DNA of 53,270 nucleotides from Clostridiales bacterium. GTDB taxonomy: Bacteria > Bacillota > Clostridia > Christensenellales > UBA1242. The notes beneath the pieces are model-generated. The model was given only the letters and a program-made list of their open reading frames with translations, did not search any database and had not been told where the DNA came from. Each line of letters opens with the position of its first letter. The stretch's first letter is position 1. The position numbers and the translations under genes are program-made. The stretch covers positions 1 to 53,270 of the forward strand of contig SVHM01000003.1 of assembly GCA_015055815.1 (NCBI GenBank), read 5' to 3'. This document shows positions 16,161-23,445 of this stretch, piece after piece.

Positions 16161-16685
16161 TTACAGACAAATTTTATCATACCTAGTTACACTTATCGCC
16201 ATCGCAATACCCTTTGCAATAAATTTTGAAAGGTTATAAACATTTGCAAGCCTGACCGTATTTAAATCAAAAGTTTTTTCTTTTTTACCAACAACAGCAA
16301 GTATACTAAAGTTGCCAATTTTTTTAATAGGAATAAGTTTCCCCATGCCTGCAAAAGTACCCGCACACACTTCGACCTTGCCTACATTATCCCCCACTGT
16401 CGCATCAACCAAAATTATCTGACTTTCTGGGTGCTGGGATTCAATATAATTAATAGCAACATTCAAATTTCTACCATTGATATTATAGTCAAGCCCACCA
16501 TAAACATACGCATTAATATTATACTTTTTAGTAAGCATTTCAGCCACAATAGGAGCCATGCTATCACACACAAATTTATCACTCCCAACACACAAAAAAA
16601 CTGGTCTTGCCGACGGCTTTAATTTTCTATAAATTTCATAAGCAAAATTTTTTAAGTTTTCTTCATCACAATTAAATAGTTGCAT
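16161..16685 (-). CDS. yyaC: YyaC-family (DUF1256) spore protein
   Basis: This 174-residue protein matches the YyaC/DUF1256 family, related in fold to the germination protease Gpr. It shows CVGSDKFVCDSMAPIVAEML (family: GTDrxxGDxLGPLxG), VYGGLDYNINGRNL, IILVDATVGD and IGNFSILAVVG. The usual first Gly-Asp pair is altered here (VCDS). In B. subtilis yyaC lies close to oriC and is sporulation-controlled. The protein would act in the forespore or spore. It stands alone, divergent from cvpA. Confidence 0.82.
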   Translation of the reverse strand: MQLFNCDEENLKNFAYEIYRKLKPSARPVFLCVGSDKFVCDSMAPIVAEMLTKKYNINAYVYGGLDYNINGRNLNVAINYIESQHPESQIILVDATVGDNVGKVEVCAGTFAGMGKLIPIKKIGNFSILAVVGKKEKTFDLNTVRLANVYNLSKFIAKGIAMAISVTRYDKICL

Positions 16686-17058
16686 ACTACACCCCTATTT
16701 AAGTATGTACAAATTTTCAAAGTAATAAAACCGTAATATACAAATTCACTCACTCTAAAATAAAAATAAATATGTATTTTTTAAAAATTAATTTTAGATT
16801 GCTTAGTAAATTGCATAAAATATTGGTATTTAGGAGTTATTTTGCAAAAATCAGTATATAATTATTACCAAAAAAATTTCGAAATATTTTTGAAAAATTT
16901 CAAAAAAACACTTAACTTCAAATGACAAATAAATTTATATGTGATAATATATAATATATATTGTCCAGTAAACTATTATTCATAAATTACAAACAAGTTA
17001 TGAATTTATAATATTTAGAAAATGGAAAATAATTTTTTTTAGACTTCAAGGAGAAGAT
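16686..17058. other. Divergent intergenic region yyaC-cvpA
   Basis: These 373 bases are extremely AT-rich and have no reading frame or RNA structure that I can support. The right third holds a candidate promoter for cvpA (16922-16950). No clear sigma-A promoter for yyaC was seen, which would fit sporulation-specific control. Confidence 0.5.
16922..16950 (+). promoter_or_regulatory. Candidate promoter of cvpA
   Basis: ATGACA (16922-16927), 17 bases and TAATAT (16945-16950), with TGA forming an extended -10. The hexamers deviate from consensus, so this is a moderate call. Confidence 0.4.
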
Positions 17059-17673
17059 ATGTGGAGTTATATAATTGACGGTTTAATCGTTGTAATACTT
17101 GTAGTAAGTATCGCAGTAGGCATTGTAAAAGGACTATTCGATTCAATACTAGGTCTTATTAGTACAGCACTTGCTTTGGCTGTTTCTGTATTTGCATCAA
17201 AATACATTTCAGGATTTATTAATAATATTTTCGGACTTGAGCCATGGCTTGAAGGCAAAATTGGTAGCGGTGAAGGGCTTACGCTTTTTGGTCAAACATT
17301 GTCAAGTAACGAAATTGCAAAATTCTGTGTATGGCTAATAACAACTGTGGTTGTATTCTTAATAGTTAAACTTGTCATATTCATACTTGCAAAACTATTT
17401 GAGAAAGTATCTCAAAACAGCCCAACAATTAGTGGTCTTAATAGAGTACTTGGTTTGGTATTCGGACTTGTAAAAGGTGCTATGGTATGTTTTGCATTAC
17501 TTGCAGTATGTAGTATCATTTCTGAAGTGCCAGTTTTAGGTACGACTATAAAAACTGGAATTGCAGATACTAAAATTGCAAACGCAGTTTACAAATATGT
17601 AGACGAATTTGTAGAAAATCAATTAACTGCAGAAAAAGTTAACGACATTATTAGCAGAATTGCTTCAAAATAA
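17059..17673 (+). CDS. cvpA: CvpA family membrane protein
   Basis: This 204-residue protein has four hydrophobic segments (about 5-25, 28-48, 85-110 and 125-150) in the CvpA pattern: DGLIVVILVVSIAVGIVKGLFD at the start and LNRVLGLVFGLVKGAMVCF later. CvpA-like proteins are linked to colicin V production and envelope homeostasis; the precise role in Gram-positives is unclear. AAGGAG precedes the ATG. It is followed after 31 bases by the gene at 17705, probably in the same operon. Confidence 0.85.
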   Translation: MWSYIIDGLIVVILVVSIAVGIVKGLFDSILGLISTALALAVSVFASKYISGFINNIFGLEPWLEGKIGSGEGLTLFGQTLSSNEIAKFCVWLITTVVVFLIVKLVIFILAKLFEKVSQNSPTISGLNRVLGLVFGLVKGAMVCFALLAVCSIISEVPVLGTTIKTGIADTKIANAVYKYVDEFVENQLTAEKVNDIISRIASK

Positions 17674-17704
17674 TCAATCTTTAAAAAAATAGAAAGGTGA
17701 GAAG

Positions 17705-18730
17705 ATGGAAGAAAACATGATACTTCGTGACTTGCCCGTTCATACTAGAAACTATACCATTATAGACAACGTAACAGGTAAGCCAATAGACCAAGAAAAT
17801 TACTCTTTGACTATTGACAAAGAAGTAATTAGCAAACTTAATAAATTAAAAGAAGTAAATGAAGAGAAAAAGAGACAAGCATCTCTAAAAGGTCAATATG
17901 CAGATATTACACTAGTAGACACATTTACTCCCGACGATAATGCAGTATTTACACCTATTTATTCGGGCGAGTATATTGATGCACAAGACTTTGTAGATAA
18001 ACCTGAAGAAGTACCACAAGAAATTACAGCTCCAGTTGAAGAAGAAGTCAAAGTGTCTGCTGAACTTATTAAACAAGATAAACTTCTAGATAGAGTTGTA
18101 GCAAGAGAAGGCGGTGCCCCTGCTGAAGAAGAACAACCTGAAGTTCCAAAGATTACAGATATTCCTGAAATGGAAGGCGGACTTGCTTCAAAACTTGAAA
18201 ACAAGGAAGAAACACCAGTTGCTCCAGCACAAGATAATAGCGTGTTTACTCCAGAAGATAATTCTCTTAAATCCGCCAGCGAACAAATTGTAAATATTGA
18301 CGCTGACAAATTAGGCAAAGAAATTAAAGCACCAAAGGGCTTTAAAGAAGGAAGAGAAATTATTAAACTTGACAAAATGGAAATTAGACAAGGCAAAGGC
18401 ATTGCTTGGATGGCATACATATTATTCTTCATTCCACTTCTTATGAAAAAGACAAATAGATTTGTTAGACTTCATGCAAACGAAGGACTTGAACTTAATA
18501 TTATGGAATTACTAGCAGTTATTCTTATGGCGCCATACTTCCTTATGAAAACGGCAACAGGCACACTTCTAACAGTTATAACAATTGCTTCACTTGTAGG
18601 CTTTGTACTTCTAGTTGCATGTGCGTTAACAATAATTCCAATGATATTGGGTGCAATGTTTGGTAAGACTTTCCAAAACCCATGGCTATGGAAAAAGAGA
18701 ATTATTAAAGTCTCAACCGAAAGACCATAA
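17705..18730 (+). CDS. Acidic protein with C-terminal DUF4870-like membrane domain
   Basis: This 341-residue protein has an acidic, proline- and glutamate-rich N-terminal part (about 1-230) with little predicted fold. A membrane domain (about 235-330) follows, containing MAYILFFIPLLMKKTNRFVR and LHANEGLELNI. The latter resembles the HA-N-QALN segment of DUF4870/Tic20-like proteins. Function unknown. It is downstream of cvpA, with AAAGGTG before the ATG and a strong terminator 50 bases after the stop. Confidence 0.6.
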   Translation: MEENMILRDLPVHTRNYTIIDNVTGKPIDQENYSLTIDKEVISKLNKLKEVNEEKKRQASLKGQYADITLVDTFTPDDNAVFTPIYSGEYIDAQDFVDKPEEVPQEITAPVEEEVKVSAELIKQDKLLDRVVAREGGAPAEEEQPEVPKITDIPEMEGGLASKLENKEETPVAPAQDNSVFTPEDNSLKSASEQIVNIDADKLGKEIKAPKGFKEGREIIKLDKMEIRQGKGIAWMAYILFFIPLLMKKTNRFVRLHANEGLELNIMELLAVILMAPYFLMKTATGTLLTVITIASLVGFVLLVACALTIIPMILGAMFGKTFQNPWLWKKRIIKVSTERP

Positions 18731-18780
18731 GATAGTAATAAGAAAGTTTAAAAATCAATAAACATTACTAATAAAAAAAC

Positions 18781-18816
18781 AAAAATACATTAACGAGATA
18801 GTTAATGTATTTTTTT
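18781..18816. terminator. Bidirectional terminator
   Basis: AAATACATTAAC (18783-18794) and GTTAATGTATTT (18801-18812) form a perfect stem with a 6-base loop, flanked by A and T runs. It separates the converging genes ending at 18730 and 18850. Confidence 0.85.
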
Positions 18817-18849
18817 ATAAACTTATAAAAACTATTATTTATAATAAGA

Positions 18850-19317
18850 TTATTTATTTTTAGACACCGTCTTCTTAGGTGATTTTTTATTTAAACTTGA
18901 CTTTTTAGAAGTACTAGTTTGTTTTGTGCTTGTTGAAGTTTTACCCTCTTCTTCTAACACATTGCCACTCTTCAATTCTTTCTCTGAAATACCTTTTTTC
19001 TTATCGTCTTTTAACCCCTTACTTTCATCCCACTTTTTATCTTCGGGAATTTCTTCTTTATTTAAAAGAATTTTGTCTTCAATGCTCTCAAGTTTCAATC
19101 TTTTCTTTAAACTTTTAAAGTATTTCTTTTGCGCTTTTATAAGTGTCTTTATTATTTGCGGGTTGTGATATCCATAAAAACTTGTTGCCATGTTACCGTC
19201 ATTTTTAAGGAGTATAATCATACCCGTACAACAATCTTCATTTAACTTTACTTCTCCACCATCTTGTTTAACTGTCACATTCAAATCATTCGGACATTTA
19301 AAAATCTTTTCTCCCAT
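18850..19317 (-). CDS. Unknown small protein with K/S/T-rich tail
   Basis: This 155-residue protein has a compact N-terminal part (about 1-60) with CPNDLNVTV and a CC pair in LNEDCCTGM, then a long charged helical stretch. The tail of about 35 residues is made almost only of K, S and T (KTSTSTKQTSTSKKSS and on). No family recognised. It lies 8 bases downstream of ychF and is probably co-transcribed with it. The tail resembles those of FtsH and the GlgA fusion in this window. Confidence 0.6.
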   Translation of the reverse strand: MGEKIFKCPNDLNVTVKQDGGEVKLNEDCCTGMIILLKNDGNMATSFYGYHNPQIIKTLIKAQKKYFKSLKKRLKLESIEDKILLNKEEIPEDKKWDESKGLKDDKKKGISEKELKSGNVLEEEGKTSTSTKQTSTSKKSSLNKKSPKKTVSKNK

Positions 19318-19325
19318 ATTTCACC

Positions 19326-20420
19326 TTATACATTAAATCTAAATAACATTACGTCACCGTCTTTAACAACATAGTCTTTGCCTTCAATTCTAACAAGACC
19401 TTTCTCCCTAGCGACATTATAACTACCATTCTCTACAAGTTCATTATACGATACAACTTCTGCTTTGATAAAGCCCTTTTCAAAGTCTGTATGTATCTTT
19501 CCCGCAGCTTCAGGTGCTTTCATACCATTAGTAATTGTCCATGCCCTTACTTCTTGTTCTCCCGCAGTTAAATAACTTATAAGCCCCAAAATTCTATATC
19601 CAGCGACAACTAGTTTATCAAGACCAAAACTTGTAATTCCTAGTTCTTCTTTGAATAGTTCTTTTTCATCATCATCAAGTTCACAAAGTTCTTCTTCCAT
19701 CTTAGCAGAAACAACAATAACTTCTGAATTTTCTTTTTCAGCAAGACTTTTTAATTTTGCAACATTTTCCGCTTCCATAGAGTTAGTACTACCCACTTCA
19801 GAAATATTAGCACAATAAATTACAGGCTTACTAGTGATAAGGAAGAATGACTTAATAAGTTCCATTTCATCCTTAGTTCCCTTAAAGTTTCTAACTGGTT
19901 GTTCATTTTCCAAAAGTTCTTTTAACTTAGTAAGAACATCTACTTCTAGAGCCAATTTCTTATCACCATTTCTAAGTGCCTTGACTGATTTTTCAAGTCT
20001 CTTTGTTACACTCTCCAAATCACTAAGAATAAGTTCCAAGTTTATCTCTTCGACATCTCTTATAGGGTCAATAGAGCCTTCAACGTGAACAATCTTTGCA
20101 TTCTCAAAACATCTAACAACGTGAATAATTGCATCAACTTCTCTGATGTGGCTAAGAAACTTATTGCCAAGACCTTCACCCTTTGACGCACCTTTAACAA
20201 GTCCCGCAATATCCACTATCTCAATGATAGCTGGGGTAATTTTTCTTGTGTTATACATTTTACCCAAAACATCAAGCCTACTATCAGGTACTGCAACAAT
20301 TGCAACATTTGGCTCAATTGTACAGAATGGATAATTTTCACTTGGGATTTTCTTTTTTGTAATTGCATTAAAAAGTGTACTCTTTCCAACATTCGGAAGT
20401 CCAACAATTCCTACTTTCAT
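19326..20420 (-). CDS. ychF: Redox-regulated ATPase YchF (Obg family)
   Basis: This 364-residue protein has the P-loop GLPNVGKST at 6-14, switch [22 protein letters not shown] and a C-terminal TGS domain containing [15 protein letters not shown] and GFIKAEV. YchF/OLA1 proteins bind ATP rather than GTP, associate with ribosomes and modulate stress responses. The length is standard. GGAG precedes the ATG. A candidate promoter (extended -10 TGATACAAT at 20533-20528 on the minus strand) lies about 110 bases upstream. Confidence 0.96.
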   Translation of the reverse strand: MKVGIVGLPNVGKSTLFNAITKKKIPSENYPFCTIEPNVAIVAVPDSRLDVLGKMYNTRKITPAIIEIVDIAGLVKGASKGEGLGNKFLSHIREVDAIIHVVRCFENAKIVHVEGSIDPIRDVEEINLELILSDLESVTKRLEKSVKALRNGDKKLALEVDVLTKLKELLENEQPVRNFKGTKDEMELIKSFFLITSKPVIYCANISEVGSTNSMEAENVAKLKSLAEKENSEVIVVSAKMEEELCELDDDEKELFKEELGITSFGLDKLVVAGYRILGLISYLTAGEQEVRAWTITNGMKAPEAAGKIHTDFEKGFIKAEVVSYNELVENGSYNVAREKGLVRIEGKDYVVKDGDVMLFRFNV

Positions 20421-20783
20421 AATATCTTCTCCATAAATAATTAGTAAATTAAAGTAATCATTCTTTTAACTCAAAAATCCGATTACATCCGTTAAATGAA
20501 CAAAAGCATTTAAATATTAACTATGCTATTGTATCATAAAAAAAATAAGTTGAATAGTTATTTTAAATAATTATTATAAATTTTATTTTACTTTAACTTT
20601 AAAAGCTTTTACTAAAAAGTTCACTTGCGATTTTAATTATTGCATGATTTTTGAAAATAGTTTTTAATTTAAAATATAGTCATTCAACAAATAAAAAATA
20701 ATACCTTACAAAAACTAGCATATTTCGATAAAAAAATAAATAACATAAAATATATACAACTTAAATTTTTAGGAGAATATTTT
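20421..20783. other. Divergent intergenic region ychF-uppP
   Basis: These 363 bases are AT-rich and carry no gene. The left part holds a possible extended -10 promoter for ychF (minus strand, 20533-20528). For uppP only a poor candidate (TAAAAT near 20750) is visible. No repeats or strong hairpins were found. Confidence 0.5.
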
Positions 20784-21614
20784 ATGTCGTTTCTTGTCGT
20801 AATTTTACTCGGTATAATTCAAGGACTAACTGAATTTCTACCCGTCAGCAGTAGCGGTCATATAGTTCTTATTTATAATATTTTTGGAATAGAATTGGAT
20901 AGTAAATTATTATCTATACTTCTACATGTCGCAACACTTTTTTCAGTACTCATTTATTATCGAAAACAGATAGTTATTTTAATTAAAAATCCACTCTGCC
21001 AAACTAACAAAAAAATAATTTCAACAACTATTACTACCTGTATAATTGTTGTTATTTTTAAACCAATTATCGATAAATTATTTAGCGGACAATATTTATT
21101 TATATTCTTTACACTTACCGCCATAATTTTATTTGTGTCAGACTATTTGTCAGAAAAACACGATTTAATGTCAATAACCAATAATACAAAACCAATAACA
21201 CAAAAGTTTGAGAGACTAGAAGATATTACAGATATTAATTTAAATTATAAACAAGCTATGATTATTGGAATTGCACAAGGTATCGCATGCATCCCCGGAA
21301 TTAGTAGAAGCGGTAGTACAATTGCCACTGCAAAAATATGCGGAGTAAAAGACAGTGCTACATATTCATTTTTGATTTCTATACCGATTATTATTGCTAG
21401 TTTATTGCTTGAAATAATTGACGGTGGAAGTATTGGAAATACTAATATTTTTGCAATAATTATTTCAATGGTTATATGCTTTGTGATTGGCATACTTTCA
21501 ATTAAAACTATGACGTCATTTGTTAAAAATAATAAGCTAACAATCTTTAGTTATTACTTAATTATCTTATCAGCATTTTTAATTCTCAACGATATGTTTT
21601 TTAAACTTTTCTAA
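20784..21614 (+). CDS. uppP: Undecaprenyl-diphosphatase UppP/BacA
   Basis: This 276-residue integral membrane enzyme recycles undecaprenyl pyrophosphate to the lipid carrier used in peptidoglycan synthesis. Signatures are QGLTEFLPVSSSGH near residue 13 and PGISRSGSTIATAK near 170, with several hydrophobic helices. In many bacteria it also gives low-level bacitracin resistance. TTAGGAG precedes the ATG. It is followed by yhhN, which has its own promoter. Confidence 0.96.
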   Translation: MSFLVVILLGIIQGLTEFLPVSSSGHIVLIYNIFGIELDSKLLSILLHVATLFSVLIYYRKQIVILIKNPLCQTNKKIISTTITTCIIVVIFKPIIDKLFSGQYLFIFFTLTAIILFVSDYLSEKHDLMSITNNTKPITQKFERLEDITDINLNYKQAMIIGIAQGIACIPGISRSGSTIATAKICGVKDSATYSFLISIPIIIASLLLEIIDGGSIGNTNIFAIIISMVICFVIGILSIKTMTSFVKNNKLTIFSYYLIILSAFLILNDMFFKLF

Positions 21615-21732
21615 CAATAAATTTTTAGACACAAATACTCCTAAAAATAGTAATTAAAAACCATAATTAATTTGCTTTTTATTTCTCATAAATTTTGTTA
21701 CAATATAAAAAAATGAAAAGGAGAAATTAATT

Positions 21733-22431
21733 ATGACAGTACTTGAATATATTTTACTTTCACTTTGTCTTGTAAGTATGATAGCGTTTATTGTAACTAG
21801 AGTTATAAAAGGTGGGCTTGCTGGAGTTATCACAAAGACAGTTGCATCATTTGTATTTGTAATAAGCGGAGTACTCACACTTGCTACTACAAATTATGAT
21901 AGACTAATTGTTTCATTTATCGTAATTGGGCTTATAATGGGAATGCTTGGCGACATACTTCTTGACTTAAAAGTTGTATACCCAGATAACGATAAATACT
22001 ATCTAAATTCTGGAATGGCATCATTTGGAATAGGACATATATTTTACTTCCTTGCTTTCACAATGATAGCACAAAATTTAAGTATTTCACTAACCCTACC
22101 ACTTATATTGACTTCAATTATTGCTGTAATACTTACTATTTCAATTACACTATCTAGCAAAACTATGAATTTAAACTTTGGTAAATTTTTATGGCAAACA
22201 GTAGGTTATACTTTTATACTATCATTTATGACCGTTTATACACTAATGCTAGCAATTAAAGGAATGTCATTTATTCCATTTATTGGACTACTACTATTCT
22301 TCTTAAGCGATATCGTACTATCATTCCAATACTTTGGTGGAAAAATCGCCGACAAAAAACTAATCGTTATCAACCACGCACTATATTACTTAGCACAAAT
22401 CACATTAGTATTTTATATTATGTTTATATAA
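21733..22431 (+). CDS. YhhN/TMEM86 family lysoplasmalogenase
   Basis: This 232-residue protein has about eight hydrophobic segments with the YhhN pattern MGMLGDILLDL, FGIGHIFYFLAF and a later LFFLSDIVLS. Family members hydrolyse the vinyl ether of lysoplasmalogens. Plasmalogens occur in anaerobic clostridia, which fits. AAGGAG precedes the ATG. An extended -10 (TGTTACAAT, 21696-21704) lies just upstream. It converges on the repeat region at 22.5-22.9 kb. Confidence 0.8.
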   Translation: MTVLEYILLSLCLVSMIAFIVTRVIKGGLAGVITKTVASFVFVISGVLTLATTNYDRLIVSFIVIGLIMGMLGDILLDLKVVYPDNDKYYLNSGMASFGIGHIFYFLAFTMIAQNLSISLTLPLILTSIIAVILTISITLSSKTMNLNFGKFLWQTVGYTFILSFMTVYTLMLAIKGMSFIPFIGLLLFFLSDIVLSFQYFGGKIADKKLIVINHALYYLAQITLVFYIMFI

Positions 22432-22459
22432 CTAATACCGTAAAAACAACTCGACTATT

Positions 22460-22600
22460 AACTATTGAATGGAAATAATAAATTATCGAACGATTATTTT
22501 AAATTATTAATTAGTTGTTTCGTTGAACGGTAGTTTCAAATAGGTGAACGGTTGTTTTAATTGTTGAATGATTATTTTAATTGTTGAACGGTTTAAAAAA
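22460..22600 (+). repeat. Degenerate tandem repeat (TGAACGGTTGTTTTAA-like)
   Basis: Six imperfect units of about 20-35 bases share a core TTGAACGG(T)T followed by a TTTTAA-like run: near 22464 (TTGAATGG), 22489 (TCGAACGATTATTTTAA), 22532 (TTGAACGGTAG), 22553 (GTGAACGGTTGTTTTAA), 22563 (TTGAATGATTATTTTAA) and 22583 (TTGAACGGTTTAAAA). The same GAACGGTT occurs inside the stem-loop at 22777. No coding function is visible. Confidence 0.5.
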
Positions 22601-22669
22601 GATAATACTTTTCTCGTTAGGTCCTCGAACTTTAGTTCTGCGGATGCCTTAAAAAGTATTATCTTTTTC
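22595..22669 (-). repeat. Structured repeat element, copy 1
   Basis: Arms 22596-22612 and 22652-22668 form a perfect 17-bp stem around a loop that, on the minus strand, reads ATCCGCAG, a small hairpin (GAACT/AGTTC), CGAG, then CTAACGAGAA. The same elements in the same order occur in two plus-strand copies downstream (22691, 22777). Poly-A and poly-T ends mean it could also act as a terminator for yhhN. Confidence 0.6.
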
Positions 22670-22690
22670 TTTTACCACAGTAAACAAAAT

Positions 22691-22763
22691 AAAAAATAAT
22701 GTTTCAAACTGTTCCGCAGAATAACGTAGTTATTCGAGTAGTTAGTGAGAAACAATTTTTTTT
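22691..22763 (+). repeat. Structured repeat element, copy 2
   Basis: The outer stem is imperfect (ATGTTTC with GAAACA plus A/T runs). Inside are AACT, GTTCCGCAG, an apical hairpin (GAATAAC/GTTATTC), CGAGT, AGTT and AGTGAGAAA. It shares the core GTTCCGCAG ... GAGTAGTTAGTGAGAAA with copy 3, while the apical stem sequence differs but still pairs. Confidence 0.6.
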
Positions 22764-22776
22764 CATAAAGAATACT

Positions 22777-22850
22777 AAAAAATGACATTATTTCGAACGG
22801 TTCCGCAGGGCGACAGCCTGAGTAGTTAGTGAGAAATAATGTCATTTTTT
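22777..22850 (+). repeat. Structured repeat element, copy 3
   Basis: Arms 22777-22794 and 22833-22850 form a perfect 18-bp stem. Inside are GAACGGTTCCGCAG, a short apical stem (CAGGGC/GCCTG with one bulge), GAGTAGTTAGTGA. The outer stem differs fully in sequence from those of copies 1 and 2, so pairing is kept while sequence changes. It ends in T7 and may terminate transcription. Confidence 0.65.
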
Positions 22851-22880
22851 TGATACTTATATTTTTTATTTCTTTAATTT

Positions 22881-23309
22881 TTACTTCTTCAATCTATTTG
22901 ATACATTAACAATCAACTTTTCACCAGTACAGAAAATTAGAACTGCAAGTGCATTGATTAAATAACTAAATAGTATAAGTCTATTAAATCTTTCGCTAAT
23001 ATCAATAAGAAGTCTACCGTTTTCGCTATTAAGAGCGAATACAATCAAACTCAAGATAATTACTGCAAGTGTTACAATATAAAGAATAAAACCCGCAATA
23101 TATTTTTTATCTCTTCTCATTGTGCAAATAATATCAAATATAACCGTTGCAACAAGTAATGCAATTAAGATATAATAACAAATTCTCTCCCAATTTGCCA
23201 TACTAGCATTTGCAAGCGATACAATAAAGAATACCACAAATGCCACCATTACCGCTATAAGTGAGTAATAGACAATTGTTAGTAGTGTCTTTTTTAGATT
23301 TGCATCCAT
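22881..23309 (-). CDS. Four-helix membrane protein of unknown function
   Basis: This 142-residue protein has four hydrophobic segments (about 8-32, 43-60, 70-92 and 108-127), short charged loops (CTMRRDKKYI) and a basic C-terminus (SNRLKK). No family recognised. GGGGG precedes the ATG. It lies downstream of the structured repeats in the opposite orientation and stands alone. Confidence 0.55.
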   Translation of the reverse strand: MDANLKKTLLTIVYYSLIAVMVAFVVFFIVSLANASMANWERICYYILIALLVATVIFDIICTMRRDKKYIAGFILYIVTLAVIILSLIVFALNSENGRLLIDISERFNRLILFSYLINALAVLIFCTGEKLIVNVSNRLKK

Positions 23310-23392
23310 ACTTATTCCCCCTTTTTTCGTTAGTTTATTTTGAGAGTAAATATGGAAATTTATTCTAATTTACTTTTTCCAATAATTGTATA

Positions 23393-23423
23393 AAAGAAAA
23401 ATCCCACCAATTTTATGATGGAA
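23393..23423 (-). terminator. Terminator of tex
   Basis: On the minus strand, TTCCATC (23423-23417) pairs with GGTGGGA (23408-23402), with two G-U pairs, followed by TTTTTCTTTT. It lies 23 bases after the tex stop. Confidence 0.65.
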
Positions 23424-23445
23424 TTTTATCTACTCAAAAAGTATA

